Shown one piece after another: positions 35,190 to 52,612 of a DNA stretch of 64,000 bases. The stretch's first letter is position 1; every line of letters starts with the position of its first letter. The translations under genes and the position numbers were made by a program. The notes beneath the pieces were generated by a model. That model was not told the origin of the DNA. It made no database searches and saw only the letters and a list, made by a program, of their open reading frames with translations. Source of the stretch: Cichorium intybus (taxonomy: Eukaryota; Streptophyta; Magnoliopsida; Asterales; Asteraceae); the NCBI GenBank assembly GCA_023525715.1, contig JAKNSD010000071.1, positions 48,786-112,785 on the forward strand, given 5' to 3'.

Positions 35190-35904
35190 GCTACAAGTTT
35201 TGCTACGGAATTACACCTACGGATCTTACTACGAAAGCTTGACAACGGATCTTACTACGGTAGCTTGACCACGGAATTTGCTACAAAGTTTATTACGGAA
35301 GCCTGACTACAAAAATTGCTATAGATTTTACTACGGAAGCGTGACCACGGAAATTTCTACAGATTTTACTACGGAACCTTGACCACGGAAATTTCTACAG
35401 AATCATTGCTACGGATTTTTTTACAAAAACATAGCCATTGATTTTACTACGGAACCCTGACCACGGATTTTGCTTCAGAATTATTGTTACGGATTTTACT
35501 ACAGAACCCAGACCACAGAATTTGCTACAGAATTATTGTTACGGATTTTACTACGAAAGCTTAACCACAGAATTTGCAACAAAATTATTGCAATGGAATT
35601 TGCAACGAAACCCGCTACAGAAGTAGCAACGGAAAAAGTACCATGGAATTCGCTACGGACAAACGGCTACGGAAATCGCTACGGAGTCCACCTACGGAAT
35701 TCGCTACGGAATACATGTGCTACGGAATCTGTCCGTAGCAAACTTGCTACGGAAATAAAAGTTCGTAGCAAACTCATTCGCTACGGGATTTATTGTAACG
35801 GAACAGTTCCGTAACAATTTCCGTTGCAAAACCCATTTAGCAACGGAATTGCAAGGTTTAGCAACGGAATTCGTCCGTTGCTAATTCATTGTTTTCTTGT
35901 AGTG
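35190..35904. repeat. Right subterminal repeat zone
   Basis: Many GCTACGGA / TTACTACGGA words in regular spacing, ending GTTTTCTTGTAGTG. Mirrors the 28974-29215 zone. Confidence 0.8.
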
Positions 35905-35907
35905 AGA

Positions 35908-36263
35908 AGGAGAGAGTTTGCGTTAAAATGAAAAGGGGAAAAGAAGATGTGCAGAAAAATGACAATTTCCGGATTTAAAAACCAATTTGAGATTTACGCT
36001 ACACGCCCCGTGTAGCCAGGCACGCCCCGTGTGGGTTCAAAGCAGTTGCGCGACACGCCCCGTGTACGCCTACACGACCCGTGTAGGTGAAAAAAATAAA
36101 AACAGTTTGGTCCGGGGCTCTACACGACCCGTGTAGACCTACACGCCCCGTGTGGGTTCTCGGCAAAATGAACCCGTAAGGAAAATCAGACATACACGAC
36201 CCGTGCAGCCTTACACGCCCCGTGTTTGTTTGAAAAATCAAAACAGTGAGGTCCGAGGCTCCT
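35908..36263 (-). other. Athila UTR segment, same orientation as the minus ORF2
   Basis: 35987-36263 duplicates 18377-18653, including the ACACGACCCGTGT words. Read on the minus strand and across the CACTA insertion it leads directly into the intron and ORF at 27675-26113. At GGCTCCT (36257-36263) it is fused head-to-head to the plus-strand ORF2 end. Confidence 0.75.
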
Positions 36264-36603
36264 CACCGATCTCCGCTCTGCGAATCCTTTTCGGCGACAC
36301 GACGTACGTGCTGCTTCCTCTTCCGCTGCTCCTGCTCCTCCTTCTTCCCTGTTTCAGGAGGACGGGGAATCTTCCGTAGACGACCGTTTATCCCGTATTG
36401 AAGAAAATCTCTCCGGTCTTCGCACTGATTTCAACACCTTCCATACCACGTACAACAACAATTGGGGCACCCAACAACAGTATTGGGAGCAACAAGCGCG
36501 ACATTGGGAACAGCAGCAGAAACAATACTCCGACATGTATTCACTGTTCCAAAGTTGGTCTCCCTTTCCGCCCCAATTCCCGCCACCACCCCCGGAATCT
36601 TAG
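36257..36603 (+). pseudogene. 3' end of ATHILA second ORF (plus)
   Basis: Picks up the ORF at a stretch also present in the minus copy (about 26120-26260) and continues beyond it. It encodes a Ser/Ala/Pro-rich run, then a Q/W-rich coil (QQYWEQQARHWEQQQKQ) and a Pro-rich end before TAG at 36601-36603. Its 5' part is missing because of the GGCTCCT junction. Confidence 0.65.
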
Positions 36604-36646
36604 GCGCGTTTCCCCTTTCCAAGCATCGAGGACGATGCTCAATCTT

Positions 36647-36662
36647 AAGCTTGGGGAGGGGG
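36647..36662 (+). other. Internal polypurine tract
   Basis: AAGCTTGGGGAGGGGG lies 44 nt after the ORF2 stop, preceded by GAGGACGATGCTC. It duplicates the core of the 3' PPT at 38045-38057. Confidence 0.6.
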
Positions 36663-38044
36663 AATGCATTTCATTCATGTTCATGCATTGCATTTTTGTA
36701 CAAATTTTTTTTTAAAATATTTGTAAATACTTAGATTTTTATTTTCAAATTAATTTTTATTTTCCATATTTTCATGCATTTCATACATTTTACATTTGAT
36801 TCCATTTGATTCTTCAAAAAAAAAAAAAAAAAAAAACAATTTGTTTAGTTGACCGTTCATAGAGTTGTTGTTTAGTGTTTTACGTCCCGGTATGCTTGTA
36901 TTTTCATTATGTTAAAATAAATGAAAATTGAGCTTACTCCAACATGCTTCGTTAAGACGGAAAATGATAGGGACGGAAGCGTTAGCCTCATCTCTCTAGG
37001 CGTAAAAGTAGTTTTTACAATGTGAAAGTTATAAATCATTGAACAAGCCTTGTTGATACAAAACGAGAAAGGTTAGACATTTTCTTAAAGCAAAGTAACA
37101 ACTAGGAAGGGGCAACACAGTTGTAAACAAGGTCTAAGTCCTTTTACTCCCTATTGTATGTTTTAGTTTAAAGTCTCGTTGGACCCTTTTCGTCATTTCA
37201 CTCAGTCATGAAGATCCAAAATGGCGGGCTCTCTCAATCTCAATTAAAGTAAAGTCAAGTTCAAATCAAGAAGTCCTCTATAAGTACCCAAAGACGGAGA
37301 GCCCAAATCAAAATGAAGAAAAATTCAATCAAATCAAGCAAATTCAAATGAAGAAATCAAAAATTAAAAGATTAAAGATTGAAGAAGGTGTAACACAAAA
37401 ACTACACCTACAAGCAAGTACATTCAAGAAATCAATTCAAGTTAAAGTCAAATCCAAATGAAGTGTACAAGCAAGAGACTGAGTGGGGTGATGGATAGGG
37501 GGTAATAACAAAAAAACGAGATTTAAGCTAGAGCGTTATTTGGGGGGTTTGAGTCGAAATAGGCCCTTTACAATATGATGTTTCCTTGTTATGAGCTAGC
37601 TTGTCTTAAGGAAGTGTTTAATGTTTCAAAAGTTGGATTGGTAAGGCCTGGTCAAAAATTTTATACCTTCCCGACCGTAAGGGCTGATTTTACGCTAGGA
37701 GTTTTGTAGGAAAATGTCTTTTGTCCGTGATTCCGTTGAAGCTAATTTGGAGTAAGAAATAACCGTGTGTTTCTAATGAAAAATCTATATATGGTAAAGC
37801 TGCATGGGATGTGGGACATTGAATAATAAACTTAGAAACTGGGTCAATTAAACAGCCAAAAAGATTTTCATTTTTTTTAGTTTATTTTCTTTTTAGTGTA
37901 GTAATTTTGCATTATTTTCATCATGGCATCTGCATTTTCATCTCATCTAGATTTCTTTCTGCGTTTTGGCTTAGGATCATAGTCATCAAATCGATTCCCG
38001 ACTCGTTCTTAATGTTTGTCTTACTTGGGGACAAGTAAGGTCTT
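36663..38044 (+). other. 3' UTR of the composite
   Basis: Noncoding. Contains a ~20-nt A run at about 36816-36836, A-rich sequence with many AATCAA/AAGTCAA words at 37240-37480, and no ORF with a domain. Confidence 0.6.
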
Positions 38045-38059
38045 AAGCTTGGGGAGATT
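38045..38059 (+). other. 3' polypurine tract (composite)
   Basis: AAGCTTGGGGAGATT immediately before the right LTR; primer site for plus-strand cDNA. Confidence 0.8.
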
Positions 38060-39557
38060 TGTTGGATGCATTTTATGCATCTTTTCTAAGCCCTTTTTTC
38101 TTTATTTTATTTATTTCCTTAACCATTTACATGCATTTTTAGTTATTTTCCGGGAATTTCGATACTTCATAAATTTGTGTTGAATTTCAGGTAAAGGAGC
38201 ATAAATGGAGCATTTGGAGCAGATCGGAGAGCCGGAAGGTGGAACGTGGAGATTTGAAAGAGACTTGGAGCACGGAACGAGGAATGGAAGCTTGGAATGC
38301 ATCTTGGATGAAGCAATGAGTTTGGAGCATGGTATGGAAGCTCGTGGAGTTGAAAACTTGAAGGAAAATGGAGTTTCAGACTCACACGGGTCGTGTGACC
38401 TAACACGGGTCGTGTGACCTCTCCAGAAGACTACTGAATTTGTGAAACACCCTCACACGGGTCGTATGACCCTACACGGGTCGTGTGATCTGTAGCCAAA
38501 AAAATCAGTGAACCCATTCAGACCTACACGACCCGTGTGACCCTACACGGGCCGTATGGCGCGCAAAACTGTTTTTAAACTGCATTTTCCTGCACGGTTT
38601 TAAGGGCTGTTGTGGGTTATTTTTGGGTAGTTTTTACTTCTAGAGAGGAGGAGAGAACGATTGGGAGGAGAAGATTGATCCAAAACACTCGGAAAAACTT
38701 GATTTATCGTTTTAATTACTCGTTGTAAGTACATTTAGTAACATTTTATTGCTTTTCATCAAGGAGATTTAGCCATTTCATGTGTGGTTAAATCTTTCTT
38801 TATTCCGGTTCTGTAGACACATGATTTGGCACAAATCATTTGACTATCGTTATGTTCCTCATCTAGTGTTTTGAATTTAAGCATTAAAGTTCCATTTGAT
38901 TCTCATGTTGGTTCATGTTGGCCACTAGAATTGATATGTTTGTCAAATTCGTTATTTCAATCTTGAAATCCGTAATTGTTTCATCATTGAATGTTTGTAA
39001 CAACACCGAATTGGTCTTCATTGGATGAATTCGTGTGTAATTCAAAATACACATTTTTACATTTCCGAGCTTACGAGAAATATTGAATGTAAATTGGTTG
39101 GTCTAAATGAATCTTTACTTATTTTCCTTGATATAAACTCAAAAGCTTGTTTGATTTATATAAAAGGAAAATTGGATTACTTCAAAGAGCACATTTTGTT
39201 GTAATTACTTAAAAGGACTGAAGTTTTAGAGCTCGTTAACACTTTGAAACCAATTTTAGATGAAATTGACATAATTTCTAGTCTTATAATGATTGCCTAA
39301 TCAAGTGTGTTGAACGGAATCGGAATCCATTTTATTTATTGCATTTTAATCAATTTAATGTTTAGCTATCTAATTTAATACTTTCAAAACCCCCCTGTTA
39401 CTCGTATCCTAAGTAAACATCGGTGTAAGAATTTGTCCCTTGTCCCTGAGGATCGACCCCTGCTTATCATATACTATTCTTATAGTGGATTGAGCAGTGT
39501 GTATTTATTCTTAATCATTTTTATCCCAATTCATTTGTTGAGTTTGACGCCTCAACA
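38060..39557 (+). repeat. Right outer LTR of the composite (1498 bp)
   Basis: Matches 13386-14882 with about ten single-base differences and one 1-bp indel by eye. Followed by the GTACA duplication at 39558-39562. Confidence 0.94.
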
Positions 39558-39562
39558 GTACA

Positions 39563-40981
39563 CAACTTGTAGTTGCAACAAGGTTCGATGCAAATGTACA
39601 TTAGAAGAACCATAAGCCTATCCTAGGCATGCGGTTTGAAAATCCTAAATACTTGAAAAGTATGTTATGTAATTATGCAGTTGCCAGTGGGTTTCAATTA
39701 TGTTACAAATATGATAACATGAGGTTGTTGGTTAAATGTTGCAGTGTTGATTACACTTTTAGGTTGTGGGCATCATGGATGAATGAAGAGAATTCATTCC
39801 AAATTAAGTCTTTTATACATGACCATAATTGTGCTAGAAATTTCAAATTAGATTCCATTGTCAACTATGCTCGGATTGGTAGTCAGTACACGAATGAATT
39901 TGTACACAAGTAGAAAATGAGTGTTAGACTACTTAGGGAGGAGGTGAAAAAGAAATTTGGTATAGAAGTTAGTTTGAACCAATATAGAAGAGCAAAGAAG
40001 CATGTATTAACTCTAATTGAGGGTCCCATTATTAAACACTATGCTAGGCTTTGGTCATAAGGGGGAAGAGATTAGAATATCTAACCAGGTTCTATTGTTA
40101 AATTGGATGTGAATAAAATGCCAGATAGGAAAAATTATTTCAGCAAGTTTTATGTGTGTTTTTAAGGACTGAAACAAGGTTGGAGGAGTGGTTGCAGAAG
40201 AATCATAAACTTAGATGGATGTTTTTTATAAGGTTTATGTAGTGGTGGGCTGTTGAGTGCAGTGTGAAGGGATGCTAATAACCACAATTTCCCAATAGCT
40301 TGAGTTGTTGTTTGAGTGGAAAAAAAGAATTGGAAATGGTTCCTAAAAAATCTTACAGAGGACCTTCACTTGGAAACTGAATTAAGTGTTACATTCATGT
40401 GTGACCAACATAAGGTATGGTTCATAATTTCTATGACTGTTATTAACATATTGTAAGTTTTACCAACATAAGTTACTCAACATTGTAATTACTTTAATGT
40501 GTTTAGGGTCTACTAGAGGCAATGAAGAAAGTTTTAATAGAAGCATAACACGGGTAATGTGCAAGGCATATATATGCAAATTTTATAAAAAGATTTTCAA
40601 GGGCACATTTTGGAAATCTTTTTTAGAAGGCAAGCAAGTCCACAACAAAAGCTCACTTCAATGCAGTATTAAAAGAAATTCAATTGCTAAACACTGCTGC
40701 ATATGAGCATTTTATATAAAGAGATCCCTAGACTTGGTCACGGGCATTTTTCAAATTTGGTAGCATGTGTGATGCTGTTGAAAATGGCAACACATAAACT
40801 TTCAATAGTGTCATAATTAAAGCAAGGAAGAAACCAATTATCACAATGCTAGAAGAAATACGTATGTATGTCATAGAAAGAATGCATAAGTTGCAACTGA
40901 AAGGGAGTATTCAGCCTGACTACCAAATTTGTCCAGCAATAAGACATAAAATAAATGAGTTGAAAGTCCAACAAAGGTAAT
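39563..40981 (+). pseudogene. MULE (MuDR) transposase pseudogene, 3' part
   Basis: Continuation of the gene at 12209-13380. It shows the MuDR DNA-binding domain (FENPKYLKSMLCNYAVASGF...LVKCCSVDYTFRLWASW...IKSFIHDHNC), then KKKFGIEVSLNQYRRAKKH. The MULE DDE core remnants follow (DANNHNFPIA, KNWKWFLKNL, SVTFMCDQHK) with an intron-like break at about 40414-40505. Downstream are GLLEAMKKVL, AHFNAVLKEIQ and KARKKPIITMLEEIRMYVIERM. Many stops and frameshifts show it is dead. Confidence 0.85.
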
Positions 40982-47503
<6,522 letters not shown>

Positions 47504-48067
47504 ATTTGGTAGCATTGTATGTGTTTAAGGAATTAAAACACATTGGTTGGGTTTTTAGACTTAAACTGAGGTTCAAAAAAATTTAAAACAAGCTTTCAAA
47601 AATAAAAGTTCCTAATTTGGAGATGATTAGTTCGGAGTTCAACCAGGGGAAGGGGTGAACACGGTATAGTTTAGTTTTATGAACTTATGTTATGATGATG
47701 CTATGACAATATGAAAGAGATGATAGTAGTTTGTGTGATTTAGTATAAGGGTACGGATTATGTGAAATGTTATGTGGAATGTTATGTTTACATGAGTATG
47801 TGTTAAATATGATGTGTGGGACTGGAAAGAGATCGAAAATGATATGTGAAATTTGGTAATGGTACCACTTTTGGACTGCTTTTGCTCAATGGTGTATTTT
47901 GGTACTAAACTAGTACCCAACTGGATGACTTGTTTGGTACTAGCTTTTTCTTGTGTTTGGTTTGTTAGAGTTATTGTGTCGTGTCATTAAGAGGTGTACT
48001 ATTTTAAAACATCGCTAAACAAAATCATTCACAAACAAATCAAATTCAAAAATCTTCATAAAGAAAA
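47504..48067 (+). other. Degraded chromovirus leader and anonymous sequence
   Basis: Follows the decayed PBS. No ORF with a domain; the boundary with the hAT pseudogene is unclear. Confidence 0.35.
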
Positions 48068-51000
48068 TTACAAATATGATAGTTGAAAACATAGATAATC
48101 ATATTTGTCCATAGCCATTATTCCTTTCCTTTTACCGTTTTGAGCGCGTATTGCATCTTTAATCCCTATTGCTATGCCATCATCCTTTAAAATATATTTG
48201 ATGTCATCTACCATGGGTTTTCTCGACTTTGTTACCCAATATTGGATGCAAACCAAGGTTTTGGCTATCAGTGTTGATAAGATTGGTAGATATGAATCTA
48301 ATACACGACCGCCTGTACTAAACGCCAACTTGGATGCGATTGTTGAAATTTATATTGCCAAATATCTAACAACAAAAGATAAAAAAATACAACTTTACGT
48401 ATTATAAAATAAAATCAAAAGATATATTATAAAATTTTGGAGATTATAATCATAATGAAAATGAATAAACTTTTACCTTTGGCCATTCTATATATAATTA
48501 GGAAATGCACGACATTATGTTTCCACCGCTTGAGAAAGTTGAAGTTGCTCATGTAAGTAACTTTATACTCCTTAAAGTACCTCTTTAACCATGCCTCCTT
48601 TATAATCGAGCCATTAACTTCATTAGGTAGAAAGTCACCCTATAAATCATTATTGTCATCACGAGAGACAACATCTTCATTAGAGGCTTCTTGAGATGAA
48701 GAATGCAACTTCACGCTGTCAAAATGTTGTTTGTAATTTACAAACAAAGTTTCCATTTTCATTTTAATTTCCAGAACCTTAGTCGCAAGCTTCATGTCAG
48801 TTTCTACTTGTGACATGGGATTTTTTCTCGTTAATTTGAATGTGATCATTTTCTTAAACGTAGGTGTGCGAAATGGTAATTTCATGGTTGGATCCAGCAA
48901 AATTAAAAAAAATACATAAAGGCATTAAGATTGTATAAATTCCCTCGGTATATTTAGTATTTAGTATTTAGGGCGCATCACAGTTACTAAACGAAAAAAT
49001 AATTCACACGTGTGTCCCGATCCCACAAATGTCTGTCTCCATCTAAAATTCCCCTAAAATAGATGTGCCGGTAGCTTTGAGCTTGCCGGTACAAGCTCTG
49101 TTTTTTACTTGAATTTATCAAGAAACCGTACGAATAGTTTATAGTTTCTCCAAATCACTCTTTTCAAGCACTCGGACCAGATCACAAGCATCAGAATGAT
49201 CGTTAACTTCATACTCTCCAAAAACGTATATTAACTCTTCTGCTATTTTCAACATGTTAGATGTTGAGTTCCACCATGTTGGACAATTGCCACAAAATCT
49301 TTTTCGATTCGACTCCACAAGCTTTCATGGATTTTTTAAACCTCGAGATTATTTGAGGTGACTTTCTCATATACTAAACGACATTTTGAACACATTGTAC
49401 AGTGTAATTAGTATTTTTTTTAACTCTTATTTTACAATAAGATTTAGAATGTGGGATATGCATCTAACTTGAAAGTGTTTTCCATCATCATACAAATTTG
49501 GCAACTTTTTACCAAAAAACGCATTCGCTTTATCGTTAATAGAAGCATTGTCAAATGTTATTGTCATAACATGTAATACCGTAACTTTATTTATGGTGAG
49601 ATTGTGTTAATCTTAATGTAGACAAGATTAAATGAGTTATAATACGAGTTAGGGTGGTTAGGATCCCATCTAGGGAGAGTTTAGACCTTAAAAAGGGTGT
49701 TAGAAACAGTTTTAGCTTCTGCAGGGTCAACACGGGTCGTGTGGGACAAGCACGGGTCGTGTTTTGAATGCAGAAAGCATGCAGTAAGGTCAAACAAAAG
49801 TACACGGGTCGTGTACTTTAACCCGGGTCGTGTAGTATATGCAGAAGCAAACCGAAGGAGTGTTGTGGATTCACACGGGTCGTGTGTCGCGTGCAGACCC
49901 ACTTTTTAAAGTCGGGATTTATTCATTTTGGGAAAAACTAACTCGCATAAACTCTCTCTAAAACCCTAGAAACTTAATCCTAAACCTCTAAACTCGAAAT
50001 TGAAGCCTATAATTCAAGAATTGAAGCTAGGATTTGGTTCCTTACGGTTGAAAGGTAATTCCCTTCGATTTTGGCTTCGTTTTGATGGTTAGATGTTTGA
50101 TTTGAGATGGTTCCAAGTGGTTCTGATGAACCACCTAAAACTAGCAAGAGTTAGAGTGAAACTAATTGGATTTGTGAGTGTAAAAGAGTTCTAACCTTAG
50201 ACCCGAGCTAGTAAGATGTTTGTTGTTGTGTGAGTCGAAATTGTAGAGCTGGAAGCTACAACTAGGATATTATTTCTATCTATGGTTGCAACTCTTTTCT
50301 ATGACTCCAAATTCTTGATTGTTATCAATATAGAGTATGATTGAGATTGTTCTTGAAGTTTGAGTATTGAAATTGAGCTGTTGTGTTACAGCTAAAGCTA
50401 GACAGGATCCACACGAGGTTCGAGAGTTCCACACATCGACTCAACCTCAGGTGAGTAGTTCTTAAAATTTCTTAAATGAAATATGTTTTGTTAAGATATT
50501 CGTTGCAGAAAAGAAGTATGCTATGATTCAATTTGGTTGTGTAAGACCAAATCTTGAGTATGAGAAAGAAAGAGAAATGGTGTGTATAATGCACTCAGGA
50601 CTGAGATAGTCTGTTGAGTTTGATTCAAACGAGATGATGGATGTTACAATCTAATTAACCTTTAATTACTCACTGAGCTCTAGTAGCTCATAAATTGTTT
50701 ATTATTATTGTTTGTGTTAGGTTCCGGTAATGGTGACTGCGGGAAGTGTAACGTAGATGAATAGCTGAACTTAGACTTTGGACTTAGATTACTTGTTATT
50801 TTGAAATATGTAATGGACCCGGTTTTTGTATAACAGTTGTAAACTCTTAATGTAAATAGTTTAGGTCTTAAACTATACTTTTGATAACAACTTTGTATGA
50901 CTTGTTTCTTAAATTGGGTTACACCTTCTAAATGATGTGTTGATTGTGAAAAATCAAGATGTAATTCATTTGTGAGGAACCGGCGTTACATACCATTCAT

Positions 51001-51670
51001 GATAACTCATTCATGTATGCACTCAAAATCCCGCCCTAGATCTTCCCCCTTGTGGTTTTCAATGAGTTTAAAATTAATGATACGCTTGTCCACCACCCAA
51101 TCCCTAATTATAAAATAGGCCATAAGAACCATGTAAACGATCCTTTGACATGACGAAGTCCAAGTGTTCGTTGTCAAATGAACATTGTTAGTCGTACTAC
51201 TAAGGAAAGCCTATAATTTCTTTCGTTCTTTAACATAGTATTTTCCAACATCTTTAATCGCCTTTTGGTGAATGGCATACTAAACCTCCCATTCACGACA
51301 CCGATGTATTCAACAAAAGCTTCATTTTCAAATAGTTTGAAATGCAATTCACTTACAACGAAAAAGTTCAATAAATATTTTTTGATTTTGGCCCATCATG
51401 TTTCTACGTTTGTATGCTAACCTCACAACTAGCTTCTTTTGTAAACTGTAAGGTACCTTGCTACTTCATGGAAGTATTATACGGGTTCTTTTTACAGTTA
51501 GGGACATGCTTTTTAATAACGGGCGTTCCGTTCTGCAATAATTCCACTTTCCATACTTCTATGTTACTACATCATTTTATTTTATCATCTTAGGAAAGTG
51601 TTTCCAACATTCGTCCGTCTTATTCCTTTATTTAATGGGTCGTTTCCACTTGTTGCTTTTAGGAACAATC
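48068..51670 (-). pseudogene. hAT (Ac-like) transposase pseudogene
   Basis: Read on the minus strand: BED-type zinc-finger remnants (51560-51420: DECWKHFPKM, a shifted CxYC region, KKHVPNCKKN), then ENEAFVEYIGVVNGRFSMPF (51340-51270). Next come KRIINFKLIENHKGEDLGRDF (~51080), DNASINDKANAFFGKKLPNL and ISHILNLIV (~49540-49440), WWNSTSNMLKIAEELIYVFGE (~49280-49210) and MLDPTMKLPF (48900). The C-terminal dimerisation region is ISTIASKLAFSTGGRVLDSY (~48360-48290). The whole domain order of an Ac-like transposase is present, but with many stops. A solo LTR splits it at 49572-50990. Confidence 0.87.
49572..50990 (+). repeat. Solo LTR, chromovirus-like, inside the hAT gene (1419 bp)
   Basis: Starts TGTAATACCG and ends CGGCGTTACA; flanks TAACA (49567-49571) and TACCA (50991-50995) look like a 5-bp duplication with one change. 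The hAT reading continues on both sides, which fixes the boundaries. No PBS or internal region, so it is a solo LTR. It has five ACACGGGTCGTGT-type words at 49728-49885 and an ATTACTCACTGAGCT...AGCTCA stem at 50667-50693. Confidence 0.83.
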
Positions 51671-52428
51671 TATTTTTATTTCATTGACTGAATCTTCATC
51701 ATCAAGAATGATCATATGAGAGATGTCCTCAACATATGTTTCCTCCTCCTGAGGATTGAGATTACAATCATTAAGGTTTAATATCATTAGGGTTTAACGT
51801 TTAGGATTTAGGGTTTATGGAAATTCATGTAAATAAGCATTTTTATTACTTGAGTATCTTATTAACTCAGGTAATAAAGAGCAGCATGTAAGGCTGTATC
51901 TTATTACCTGAGTATCTTATTAACTCCAATATAATACATTAGACTATCCAATAAAGAGCAGCATGTAAGGCTGTAAAAACCGCTCTCATAAGTAGAATTA
52001 CTAGTATTATATTTGGAGCTAATAATTAGGTAATTCAAATGATAATTTACACGGTCGATTTGGGTTTCTGGTGTTAAGTTTATGGAGTCTAATTCGAACA
52101 TTGGAAGACATTACGGCCAAAGAAGGATCAATGGACCGAAGCAACCATGATTCGAGGCAAGCCTGCCAATATGGATTGGATGGTTAAACTCTGGTTGGAC
52201 CGGTGTTCTCATCCGAGGAATGCTCTTCGCCTTTGTTGGAGAACCGAAGCGAGATCGACAGATGTAAAGTAGTATCACAAGTCTGGGGCATTCAACCCAT
52301 TTTCACAAACTACTTTAGTGGATCAGCAGTTTGGTTGGAATCAAAGATCAGCAAGACTATGGCAAGCCTCGTTCCGGCCCGGACTTTACAATAGTGACTC
52401 CACATAGGTCAAATGTGGAGAGTAGAGA
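51671..52428. other. Anonymous region
   Basis: A/T-rich with a short local duplication of a GAGTATCTTATTAACTC / AGAGCAGCATGTAAGGCTGTA block (51854-51898 and 51911-51975). An open stretch near 52140-52390 (WMVKLWLDRCSHPRNALRLCW) has no domain I recognise. Confidence 0.35.
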
Positions 52429-52612
52429 TGTTGATATACAGGAGAAACAACTTCAGCTAAAGTGTCTCCTTGGCCCAAGTTCCTAGGTTTGTTAGTATCA
52501 GATAGTTGTTCTGCACAGTAAGGTTTATGACATGTCATCTCAACTGGTCTATTGCGGAAAACATAAAGTTAAGAGATTTGCATCATCTTAGAAGATATTC
52601 CTTGTCGGGTAT
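52429..52612 (+). repeat. Ty1/copia 5' LTR, left piece
   Basis: Starts TGTTGATATACAGGAG. It is interrupted by element D at 52613 and continues at 59203. The combined LTR is about 470 bp and ends GTCTTAACA before a tRNA-Met primer site. Confidence 0.75.

Larger units (their letters stand above)
27755..35904. mobile_element. CACTA-type (En/Spm) non-autonomous element with giant internal palindrome
   Basis: Ends are CACTACAAGAAAAC (27755) and its complement GTTTTCTTGTAGTG (35904), flanked by 3-bp duplications AGA (27752-27754, 35905-35907), as for CACTA elements. Subterminal zones (27775-28500, 28990-29215, 35190-35890) are packed with TTCCGTAGC / GCTACGGA words, the kind of subterminal repeat that transposase binds. 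No transposase ORF is found, so it is non-autonomous. A second end-like sequence CCTACAAGAAAACAGC at 28975 starts an inverted repeat that reaches 35904. Confidence 0.87.
13386..39557 (+). mobile_element. 26.2-kb chimeric Athila-type insertion with inverted, circularly permuted core
   Basis: Bounded by two 1.5-kb LTRs in + orientation and a perfect 5-bp duplication GTACA (13381-13385 and 39558-39562), so the outer unit integrated as a retrotransposon. Inside, the plus-strand element breaks at 18052 in RT and resumes at about 36257 in the second ORF. Between lie a minus-strand chromovirus fragment, scrambled LTR slices, a minus-strand element with its own full LTR, and a minus-strand second ORF. 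A CACTA-type element (27755-35904) is inserted in the latter. Outer LTRs differ at roughly ten positions by eye, so the insertion is fairly young. Confidence 0.88.
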
